Source: Bacillus amyloliquefaciens DSM 7 = ATCC 23350 (GTDB lineage: Bacteria; Bacillota; Bacilli; Bacillales; Bacillaceae). Taken from it: DNA of 64,000 bases. The translations under genes were made by a program, and so were the position numbers. The notes under the pieces are model-generated. The model was not told the DNA's origin and did no database searches. It saw nothing but the letters and a program-made list of their open reading frames with translations. Below, piece after piece: positions 51,901 through 57,355 of the stretch (its first letter is position 1; each line of letters begins with the position of its first letter). The stretch is taken from contig NC_014551.1 in the NCBI RefSeq assembly GCF_000196735.1, positions 1,793,001 to 1,857,000 on the forward strand. Direction: 5' to 3'.

Positions 51901-54900
51901 TTGGAAGAGGGAACAGATTGCATAACAGAGGTGCCGGCGGACCGCTGGGACTGGCGGGAGTATTACGGTGACCCGCTTTATGAAGCCAACAAAACAAATG
52001 TAAAGTGGGGCGGATTTATTGACGGAGTTGCGGATTTTGATCCGCTGTTCTTCGGAATTTCACCGCTGGAAGCCGAACAGATGGATCCGCAGCAGCGCCT
52101 GTTAATGATGTATGCGTGGAAAGCGATAGAAGATGCGGGATATTCCGCTAAAAGCCTTTCCGGCACGAGAACGGGCCTTTACATCGGCACTGGGAATACC
52201 GGATACGGCTCACTATTTTCAGACTTGGATATCGGCGGTGCGTCAGCCGCAAATATGAGCCCGTCAGCGGGGCCGAACCGTGTCAGCTATATGCTCAATC
52301 TGCACGGGCCGAGTGAACCGATCGACACGGCTTGCTCCAGCTCACTGGTCGCGATTCATCACGCCGTATGCGCCATTGAAAACGGGAACTGCGATATGGC
52401 GATCGCCGGCGGCGTGAATACCGTCGTCACCCCGCAAGGCCACATTGCTTATGACAAAGCCGGCGCGCTGAGCAAAGAAGGGAAATGTAAAACGTTCTCC
52501 GACCGGGCGGACGGATTTGCCGTCAGTGAAGGTGCCGGAATTCTTTTCCTGAAAAAGCTGTCAGAAGCAGAAAAAGCGGGCGATCATATCTACGGCGTCA
52601 TCAAAGGCAGCGCGGTTAATCACGGCGGACGCGCGAACTCCTTGACGACACCGAACCCGAAAGCCCAAGCCGAAGTCGTCAGAACGGCTTATGACAAAGC
52701 AGGTATTGATCCGAGAACAGTCACTTATATTGAAGCGCACGGAACCGGGACGGAGCTTGGCGATCCGGTCGAAATCAACGGCCTGAAATCCGCCTTTCAA
52801 AAGCTGTACGAAAAAACCGGCGATCCCGCCGTTTACGCGAGTCATTGCGGATTGGGTTCGGCCAAAACCAATATCGGACACCTATCGCTGGCAGCAGGTG
52901 TCGCGGGTGTGATCAAAGTGCTGATGCAGATGAAGCATAAAACACTCGCAAAAAGCCTCCACAGCGAGGTCATCAACCCGTATATCAAACTGAAGGACAG
53001 TCCGTTTTACATCGTACAGGAAAAAAGAGAATGGACGGCATTGAAAGACGAAAACGGCAATTACCTGCCGCGCCGCGCGGGAATCAGTTCTTTCGGCATC
53101 GGCGGCGTAAACGCCCATGTTGTCATTGAAGAATATATCCCGAGGGAAGAAAGAAAAACCGTCATTGTCAAACATCCTCAAATCTTTGTGCTGTCGGCCA
53201 AAGAAGAAGAACGTCTGCAAGAACAGGCGCAACAGCTGGCACAAGCTCCTTTTACGGACGAGGATCTTGCCGATATTGCTTACACGCTTCAGCAGGGACG
53301 TGATGCCATGGAAGAAAGAGCGGCCATCATCGCTTCCTCGGCCGAAGAGCTGCGGGACAAGCTGAATAGCTGTGCAAAAGGACATTATGACGCGGCGGGT
53401 ATTTATAAAGGCAAAGCGGGTAAAACCGCGCTGAACGCCGTTGCCGCAGGCGAAAACGGCGAATCGGATATCGAAGAGCTGATCAGCCGCCGAGAGAATG
53501 ACAAGCTTGCGGAATTATGGGTGCAGGGCAGTGATATCAAATGGGACGGCCTATATGCTGATATCAAGCCCCGTCGAATGAGCCTCCCTACTTATCCGTT
53601 TGCGAAAGAGCGGTATTGGATCACGGACAACCGGCCAAAAGCAGAGAAACCGCAAGCCGTGGCGACGGCCCGGGTGCTGCATCCGCTTCTTCACGAAAAC
53701 GTATCGGATTTAACAGAGCAGCGTTTCCGCTCCGAATTTACGGGGCAAGAGACGATTTTCACCGATCATCTGATTAAAGGCAAACCGGTCATGCCGGGTG
53801 TCGCTTACTTGGAAATGGCCCGGGCGGCAGTTACTCAGGCAGTCAAAGGACAAAAGGAACGTCCGTCTGCCATCCGCCTGAAAAACATCGTCTGGGTTCG
53901 TCCGATTGAAGCGGGGAGCCGTCCGATTGAAGCGCAGATCAGCCTCGTTCCGAGGGAAAACGGTGAAATCGTATATGACATTTACACGGCTTCAAAAACA
54001 GAAGCAAGCGGCAGGCAGATACACTGTCAGGGGGCTGCCGGCATTCTCAGCGACGGGAAGGCTCCGCAGCGTAATATAGGCGCACTGAAAGCTCAATGCG
54101 GCCACAACATGCTGACTTCTGAGCAGTGTTACGGCTTATTCAGCAAAATCGGCATTGATTACGGTCCCGGACAGCAAGGAATTAAGCAGATTCACATCGG
54201 AAACAATCAAGCATTGGCTGAGCTCCGTCTGCCTTCCTTCCTCGAAGAAACGGCAGATCAATATGTTCTTCACCCATGCATGCTTGATTCAGCTTTGCAA
54301 GCGACAATCGGACTGAAACTGCACGCTGATGATAACCAGCTGTCATTGCCGTTCGCTCTTGAGGAACTGGACATTTTCAGTCCATGCACAACAAGTATGT
54401 GGGCGTATGTCAGCTCCCGGGGAACGGATGAAAAAATTCAGCGGCTGGACATTGATTTATGCGATGAGGACGGCAGGGTCTGTGTCAGGATTAAAGGGAT
54501 TTCTTCCAGAATGATGGAAGGCCCTGCGCCGGAAACATCATTAAATGGAGCAAACCTTCTGGCTCCGGTATGGGATCTAGCGGAATTCCGCGGCCAGAGC
54601 CCTGCATGTGAGACGGAAGAGGTTGTCTTTATCGCGGGGGATGAGGAGAGCGCGGCTTTTCAAATGCATCATCCTGCTGCAAAAAGGCTCCATATCACTC
54701 CGGAGGATGAAATAGAGGCTGTTGCGGCAGAAATGAAAGCCAGAGGGCCATTCGGCCATATCGTATGGATCGCCCCTTTTCACACCGCCAGTGACATGGT
54801 GAAAGCCCAGGATGCGGGCGTCATCCAGATGTACAGAGTGATCAAGGCAATGCTTGCTTTAGGATATGGAGGCAAGCGGATCAGCCTGACCGCAGTCACA

Positions 54901-55977
54901 ATAAAAACACAGTCCGTACAGCCGGACGACACTATTGATCCGGCTCATGCAGGCATTCACGGTTTGGTCGGCTCGCTTGCAAAAGAGTATCCAAGCTGGC
55001 AAACAAGGCTGATTGATGCCGGAAGCCCGGAAGATGTTTCAAAGGCGGAGCTGTTCTCAGCGCCGTTTGATGAGCAAGGCAATACATGGGCGTACCGGAA
55101 CAATCATTGGTACAAACAGCGTCTCATTCCTGTGCAGCAGCCGGTGTCAAACCGGCCTGCTTACAAAAAAGGCGGCGTCTATGTCGTGATCGGCGGCGCC
55201 GGCGGCATCGGCGAGGCTTGGAGCGAATATGCCGTGAAAACGTATCAGGCACGCGTCGTTTGGATCGGCAGACGAAAACATAACAGCGCTATCCGGGAAA
55301 AAATCGACAGACTCAGCCAATTCGGGCCGACGCCAATTTATATTGAAGCAGACGCGGCAAATCCGGATGAGCTCACATGTGCGTATGAAACGATCAAACG
55401 CACGCACCCGCATATTAACGGAATCATCCATTCCGCAATCGTTTTAGAGGATCAGGGTCTGGCAAATATGCCGGAAAGCCGTTTTAAAAGTGTGCTCGCT
55501 GCAAAAGTCAATGTCAGCGTGAATATGGCCCGCGTTTTCCGAAATGAGCCGCTGGACTTTGCTTTGTTCTTCTCGTCTGTTCAATCATTTGCACGCGCGG
55601 CCGGACAAAGCAATTATGCGGCCGGATGCAGCTTCAAAGATGCCTTTGCCGCTCATTTGGCTCAAGTGTGTCCGTATTCGGCGGCGGTGATGAATTGGAG
55701 CTACTGGGGCAGCGTCGGAATTGTATCATCTGCTGAATATCAAGAACGGATGAAACAGGCGGGAGTCGGATCGATTGAAGCGCCGGAAGCGATGGCGGCG
55801 CTTGAGCGGTTGCTCGGCGGCCCATTGAATCAATTCGTCATGATGAAACAGGCGGAAGAGCCTGTGGAAAAACCGGAAGAAATGATAGAAGTATACCCTG
55901 AACATCACGGCTCGGCGATGCAAAAACTGCGAAGCTATCAGCCTAAAGTAACAAGACATGTACAACAATTGAGTTAA
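39664..55977 (+). CDS. baeN: Hybrid NRPS/trans-AT PKS subunit BaeN: alanine module and three PKS modules
   Basis: 5437 residues. Domains by approximate residue: docking helices 1-28; condensation 35-460 (HHIIFDG from 161); adenylation 490-1000; PCP (Ser1037); KS 1103-1540 (Cys1277); DH 1703-2000; KR about 2000-2370; ACP (Ser2486); KS 2576-3010 (Cys2748); DH 3198-3490; KR about 3490-3850; ACP (Ser3966); KS 4053-4490 (Cys4224); DH 4673-4960; KR about 4980-5400. All three DHs have intact HxxxGxxxxP and D-x-x-x-Q motifs, and all KRs have the nucleotide motif and S/Y residues. No ACP follows the last KR: the protein ends there, and the missing MT-ACP is at the start of BaeR. Counterpart of PksN, which by family knowledge activates alanine. 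Builds the triene-side chain of bacillaene. Confidence 0.96.
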   Translation: MNHKELLDAYRSGTLTIAEVEQELQAFKRTTAKRPLSEGQKGLWMLQKMFPEMSAYNIPLCFRFQKLDIETFKNALLFVKRQHPILTSVIKEENGLPYQIEDSEMHFPIEEIDLSELSGRDALTFIKEKAKEPFAFETGPLLRVQVFRRAKRESIVLITIHHIIFDGVSLMTFMSALLDAYVKAGEGKEPEMLRQAADYHDFVNWEKELLESEAGKTHLSYWKEQLEGPLPVLELPSDYPRSSVQTCRGQAYQRLLPDELNRQIKVCAQKNNVNESVVYLAIFKGLLYQYTNQEDIIVGMPTMGRSEAQFESMIGYFINMIAVRSRETGAKTFTAFLKELQMTLAEGLNHAAYPFPALVKELKTERSPAVSPVFQTAFFYQNFFRTEGAEKLAEQYQSLGIEMIEDIHQEGEFELALEVYKKEKETVLQFLYNPDVYSPTTIERMAEHYMKLAEKVLSDPEIAFEACSGLLNQNQEREKSRTSHQPNERCIHEVFAEKAGRHPEREAVTFGENSLTYRELDERSTALAVYLQEKGVTPECPVGICTERSFEMVIGILAILKAGGAYVPLDPAFPKERMSHVLLDSGVSIVLTQAKTRGMIERLTIGGVSTVEIENSGRPAGGAKLAQRSKPHHLAYILYTSGSTGKPKGVMVEHRAIMNTLQFLEAEYPVAQEDAYLLKTNYVFDVSISELFGWFIGNGRLVILPPGAEKNPQLCMEYIQTHQVTHLNFAPAVFNVFLETVKRHTSFTEEGPVKYVMVAGEAFPKDLVKKSVSIFKNARIENIYGPTETSIYAAYYSCGDKEITSRNTPIGKPIQNTRLYIVDEKLSPVPDGVAGELCVAGAGLARGYYNQPELTAASFIDNPFSEGEKLYKTGDLARWLPDGNIEYAGRIDSQVKIRGFRIELGAIEAKLSEHPDILDQAVVVQEKNGHKKLTAYYTARSGHAADEKALRKHLLSGLPDYMVPAHFIRLDALPLTPSGKVNRKDLEKRKVIVHRSEKTGSLPLSEAEAKVTEIWEDLLNTAGIKTEDGFFDVGGDSLLAVAAAERIKQELECDFTVTDLFEHSTIQAISRFIVETKQAAEREAPAQDEREREQTAQNGVPSYFEDSVAIVGISCQFPGAKNHHEFWKQLREGKESVRFYSEEELREAGVPEDLIENPDYVPALSTIEGKDLFDPEFFHISPKDAEFMDPQLRLLLLHSWKAVEDAGYVSKEIPKTSVYMSASNNSYRSLLPEKTTEGHESPDGYVSWVLAQSGTIPTMVSHKLGLKGPSYFVHSNCSSSLVGLYSAYQSITSGESEYALVGGATLHAATSIGYVHQTGLNFSSDGHVKAFDASADGMAGGEGAAVILLKKASQAVQDGDHIYAMLRGIGLNNDGADKVGFYAPSVKGQTDVIQQVLDSTNVHPETVSYIEAHGTGTTLGDPIEMSALQQVYKRYTDQEQYCGIGSVKTNIGHLDTAAGLAGCIKVAMSLYHRELAPTINYTSPNPNITFSGSPFYVADKRKPLPERETPHRAALSSFGLGGTNAHAIFEQYENKTISSSNDGRPPYIVPLSARNKQRLTAYASCLSDFLNEAETDVSLHDLAFTYQTGREAMEERAVFISNDRHDLKRQLQDFINGNKQNILRGEKVRNKEASPQEMEKLAACQTQEEKLKAIAALWIEGVRVDWGLLYQDSAPQRISAPTYPFAEERFWPEEAVKQTDTKLLHPLIHQNTSVLQEQRFSSEFTGKEYFIAEHIIKGMAIVPAAVTLEMARAAAERSIGGVSEESLGLRLKNIVWVRPVIADQQTVSVHVGLYEEEDGQIQYRMYGGNDSSGEAAPLYNQGIAEIIRKGPEETADLEQMKRWCTQGTIESEAFYKGMIGADYGPGYKGVQLVYKGEDRLLAKLKLPESVSHTKADYILHPSMMDGALQAAEYLQNVTRALLAESGEPFKAALPFALEELDVLKPCAADMWVYVTFSANNKAGDYIQKADIDLYDNNGGLCVRMRGFSTRIMEENAGAGVPVSRTDTLLAEPVWKEQQKPAQEHAPSYEQHIIFLCEYDEAVKQAIEAKLEHASVFILDERPASIAERYHSYAGQLFDHIKTIMKGKPKGRILLQAVTRSAGLQQVFSGITGLFRTACLEHSKLIFQMIEADEKESAEDIAEKVSENHMHAESVHVKYENGKRFAADWEEVDISQAEPDIPWKDEGVYLITGGAGGLGLIFAKEIANRTKDAVIILTGRSALGEKQQDLLETVRAAGASVFYEQTDVTDEAEVYRFIRNIRKRHGKLDGIVHSAGIIKDNYMVKKPAEEYQDVLAPKVKGLVYLDEASQHEKLDVFIVFSSLSGVLGSVGQADYASANVFMEMYAAYRRSLQAAGQRYGKTLSVSWPLWKEGGMQAGKQTEDILMQEAGIAPLSTEAGIKALYQGLMSGAVRVTVLEGDVKNMKAKLFRKENDHPEAESGVHHEIDADSLLEKVKHLLKQQTASLLKVKLDKIDAHEEMTKYGLDSISMTEFTNQLNKTYRLRLTPTIFFDHPTIHEFAVHLISEYEDEFAGRFAVNTKTVQSSKPVKETQKTRPAVKRRRTLPETLPQTVQRGQKAEPIAIVGISGIFPMAEDIDAYWQNLKEGKDCMTEIPKDRWDWRDYYGDPAKEVNKTNVNQGGFIDGIAEFDPLFFGISPREAEQMDPQQRLLLTYAWKAIEDAGYASKSLSGTKTGVFIGTGNTGYGSLLANADATIEGSSAANTSPSVGPNRVSYTLNLHGPSEPIDTACSSSLVAIHHAVSSIEEGTCDMALAGGINTIVLPDVYISFDKAGALSKEGRCKTFSDQADGFAHGEGAGLFFLKKLSAAEADGDHIYGVIKGSAVNHGGRAASLTTPNPKQQAEVIKAAYKKAGIDPKTVSYVEAHGTGTELGDPVEINGLKQAFSSFADGKEKASGYCGLGSVKTNIGHLSLAAGAAGIIKILLQMKHRTLVKSLHCETVNPYIQLEDSPFYLVRETMEWKTQTDERGNEQPRRAGISSFGIGGVNAHVVIEEYIPQERAEADHSHIDPCLFVLSAKNEKRLKEQAEQLKRVLSEKRFGQSGLVSMAYTLQIGRDAMEERLAVIAGSAEELQEKLSQFVNGDKNADLYRGRIDKGTLQMLTEDEEIQEAVEKWMARGKYAKLLELWVKGLNVDWAKLYGDRPPKRISLPTYPFAKDRYWAAKRIGKHERTSAVSAGTQDVLHPLLHRNTSNLAEQRFTSTYTGEEFYLADHVVQGVPILPGVAHLEMARAAMEQASEVPTGQGSVKLKNTVWVRPITIEDEPIHVNIRLVPDTANDVHFDIYSGLETDQPTVYSQGAVSVRPDAEAPVIDLQKLKSRSAETPFSADEVYDMYRKIGFDYGPAFRGVKAIYTGDDFVLGRLSLDPACADTVRQYVMHPGLMDSALQASSILTGTNDEKLMLPFAVQELEVFSACTAGMWVYARLSEDHKAGQVEKRDLDICDENGKVCVRLKGLSFRTAEKEPEKKEEAPETLMLEPVWTQSTETAAQTEPVFARHIVMLCDTEPGLKQAVETAGAECIEMTSPHEKPAARFRDYTGRILETLQKLLKEETEGDVLIQAVLSKTGKHQLLSGISGLLKTAGLEHKRLKTQLIEIEPAENGRITDIIRENKTCADDGHIKYENGIRYRADVKETAVSGSKIRTPWNDGGIYLITGGAGGLGFIFAKEIARNVKEPTLVLTGRSPLSANQRQQLQSLESLGATAEYKQADVTNAQTAADLVKTIETEYGGLHGIIHSAGVMKDQYIAKKTTEEFHSVLAPKTDGFVNLDEATEHLALDFFIVFSSISGVTGNAGQADYAAANAFMDSYAAYRNALVKAMYRHGHTLSINWPLWKDGGMQVNEEMAKLTEKRTGVAPMRTETGIEALYKAWSTGKTSVLVMEGNLAVMREKLLQKTPIAAFSPVKKTEETPAPKDLTAKLQELLAKEVSGLLKINIEEIDIDLEFNQYGFDSITLTEFANKLNDSYQLDLTPTVFFEYATIQALAHHLAEDYQTQFTGSTQPKKEENQSRVTDDGGIRLTGNKRFAKTAVQPVQTAVEHKPEPIAIVGMSGVFPKAANIDEYWSNLEEGTDCITEVPADRWDWREYYGDPLYEANKTNVKWGGFIDGVADFDPLFFGISPLEAEQMDPQQRLLMMYAWKAIEDAGYSAKSLSGTRTGLYIGTGNTGYGSLFSDLDIGGASAANMSPSAGPNRVSYMLNLHGPSEPIDTACSSSLVAIHHAVCAIENGNCDMAIAGGVNTVVTPQGHIAYDKAGALSKEGKCKTFSDRADGFAVSEGAGILFLKKLSEAEKAGDHIYGVIKGSAVNHGGRANSLTTPNPKAQAEVVRTAYDKAGIDPRTVTYIEAHGTGTELGDPVEINGLKSAFQKLYEKTGDPAVYASHCGLGSAKTNIGHLSLAAGVAGVIKVLMQMKHKTLAKSLHSEVINPYIKLKDSPFYIVQEKREWTALKDENGNYLPRRAGISSFGIGGVNAHVVIEEYIPREERKTVIVKHPQIFVLSAKEEERLQEQAQQLAQAPFTDEDLADIAYTLQQGRDAMEERAAIIASSAEELRDKLNSCAKGHYDAAGIYKGKAGKTALNAVAAGENGESDIEELISRRENDKLAELWVQGSDIKWDGLYADIKPRRMSLPTYPFAKERYWITDNRPKAEKPQAVATARVLHPLLHENVSDLTEQRFRSEFTGQETIFTDHLIKGKPVMPGVAYLEMARAAVTQAVKGQKERPSAIRLKNIVWVRPIEAGSRPIEAQISLVPRENGEIVYDIYTASKTEASGRQIHCQGAAGILSDGKAPQRNIGALKAQCGHNMLTSEQCYGLFSKIGIDYGPGQQGIKQIHIGNNQALAELRLPSFLEETADQYVLHPCMLDSALQATIGLKLHADDNQLSLPFALEELDIFSPCTTSMWAYVSSRGTDEKIQRLDIDLCDEDGRVCVRIKGISSRMMEGPAPETSLNGANLLAPVWDLAEFRGQSPACETEEVVFIAGDEESAAFQMHHPAAKRLHITPEDEIEAVAAEMKARGPFGHIVWIAPFHTASDMVKAQDAGVIQMYRVIKAMLALGYGGKRISLTAVTIKTQSVQPDDTIDPAHAGIHGLVGSLAKEYPSWQTRLIDAGSPEDVSKAELFSAPFDEQGNTWAYRNNHWYKQRLIPVQQPVSNRPAYKKGGVYVVIGGAGGIGEAWSEYAVKTYQARVVWIGRRKHNSAIREKIDRLSQFGPTPIYIEADAANPDELTCAYETIKRTHPHINGIIHSAIVLEDQGLANMPESRFKSVLAAKVNVSVNMARVFRNEPLDFALFFSSVQSFARAAGQSNYAAGCSFKDAFAAHLAQVCPYSAAVMNWSYWGSVGIVSSAEYQERMKQAGVGSIEAPEAMAALERLLGGPLNQFVMMKQAEEPVEKPEEMIEVYPEHHGSAMQKLRSYQPKVTRHVQQLS
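42970..47253 (+). other. Module 13: KS-DH-KR-ACP after alanine
   Basis: BaeN residues about 1103-2530. KS active site HSNCSSSL (Cys1277), with Asn before Cys as in BaeJ module 3. HGTGTTLGDP and NIGHLDT intact. DH HIIKGMAIVP and HPSMMDGALQ intact. KR with TGGAGGLG and B-type Asp (AGIIKD). ACP Ser2486. Confidence 0.86.
47389..51693 (+). other. Module 14: KS-DH-KR-ACP
   Basis: BaeN residues about 2576-4010. KS Cys2748 (PIDTACSSSLVAIHHAV). DH HVVQGVPILP and HPGLMDSALQ intact, with a full DYGPAF element. KR with TGGAGGLG and AGVMKD. ACP Ser3966. The KS closely resembles that of module 15. Confidence 0.86.
51820..55974 (+). other. Module 15a: KS-DH-KR without ACP, split from BaeR
   Basis: BaeN residues about 4053-5437. 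KS Cys4224, catalytic histidines present. DH HLIKGKPVMP and HPCMLDSALQ intact. The KR (IGGAGGIG, QSNYAAG) is of the same kind as the KR before the methyltransferase in BaeM. The protein ends about 250 residues after the nucleotide motif. Confidence 0.86.
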
Positions 55978-55982
55978 GGAGG
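55976..55982 (+). promoter_or_regulatory. Ribosome binding site supporting a TTG start for baeR
   Basis: AAGGAGG overlapping the baeN stop codon, 8 bases before the TTG at 55991. This near-consensus site fits the TTG, and the N-terminus it gives (MQNTEDLLYKLL) aligns with the start of the methyltransferase region inside BaeM. Confidence 0.85.
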
Positions 55983-55990
55983 GGACGGCT

Positions 55991-57355
55991 TTGCAAAACA
56001 CGGAAGATCTTCTTTACAAACTATTGGCAGGCCAGCTGAAATCTGTCGGATTTTTTACAGAAAACAAGACGCAGCCTGTATTGCAGGGGTTTTACGGCAG
56101 GTGGCTGGAAGAAAGCATCTCCATCTTGGTGCAAAATGGCTTTTTAAAACAGTCAGGCAGTACGTATGTGTTAACGGGGCCGATAGAGCATGCGGACGTG
56201 CTGTGGCAAGAATGGGATGAAAAGAAAGCTCCTTTACTCAAGGACAGCAGCAAACAGGCGATGATCACATTGGTGGAGACAGCCCTCAGAGCTTTGCCGG
56301 ATATTTTATCCGGCAGAGTTTCTGCCACTGATGTTCTGTTTCCTGATTCCTCAATGGAATTGGTGGAAGGAATCTATAAAAATAATGAAACGGCAGACTA
56401 CTTTAATGAGGTGCTCGCTGACACATTGACAGCTTTTATTGAAGAACGCCTGAAAGAAGACCCGAACGCAGAAATCCGGATATTAGAGATCGGAGCGGGT
56501 ACGGGCGGGACAAGCGCGACCGTTTTTAAAAGATTAAAAGAGTACAAGCATCACGTAAAAGAATATTGCTATACCGATCTGTCAAAGGCCTTTTTCCTGC
56601 ATGCTGAAAAAGAATACGGGCCCGACAATCCGTATTTGACCTATAAGCGGTTTAATGTGGAAGAGCCGCCGGCTTTGCAGGATGTAGACGCGGGCGCATA
56701 TGATGCCGTGATTGCGGCAAATGTGCTTCACGCGACAAAAAATATTCGGCAGACGCTTCGCAATGCCAAAGCCGTGCTCAAAAAGAACGGGATTTTGCTA
56801 TTAAATGAGATCAGCAGCCATTCGGTTTATTCTCACCTGACATTCGGTCTTTTGGAAGGCTGGTGGCTTTATGAGGACGCCGAGCTGCGCATCCCCGGAT
56901 GTCCGGGGCTCTATCCTGAAGCGTGGCAGTCTGTGCTGGAAAGCGAGGGATATCGATACGTTACATTTATGGCGGAATCGTCACATCAGCTCGGTCAGCA
57001 GATCGTGGCGGCAGAAAGCGACGGCGTCATCAGGCAAAAGCAGCCGGACGCGCAGGCCGTTGAAGAAATTGCGGCTTCCAAAGAGCCGGCTGAATTCACA
57101 GAACCGGCTTCCTCAGTCACAGACCGGACGGTGCAATTCATAAAAGAAACGTTAGCCAAGTCGATAAAGCTTGCGCCCGAGCGAATTCAGCCGGAAACCA
57201 GCTTTGAAAAATACGGCATCGACTCCATTTTGCAGGTGAATTTTATCCGTGAATTGGAAACATTGACTGGCGAGCTGCCGAAAACGGTCTTATTTGAACA
57301 CACGAATACGAAAGAACTTGCCGAGTATCTGCTGGACACTTACCCCGATAAGCTG
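55991..57355 (+). other. Module 15b: MT-ACP completing the BaeN module
   Basis: BaeR residues 1-455. The methyltransferase matches the one in BaeM strongly (EFGLLEGWWL-like segment, NVLHATKNIRQTLRNAKAVL). ACP site YGIDSILQ with Ser412. Confidence 0.87.
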
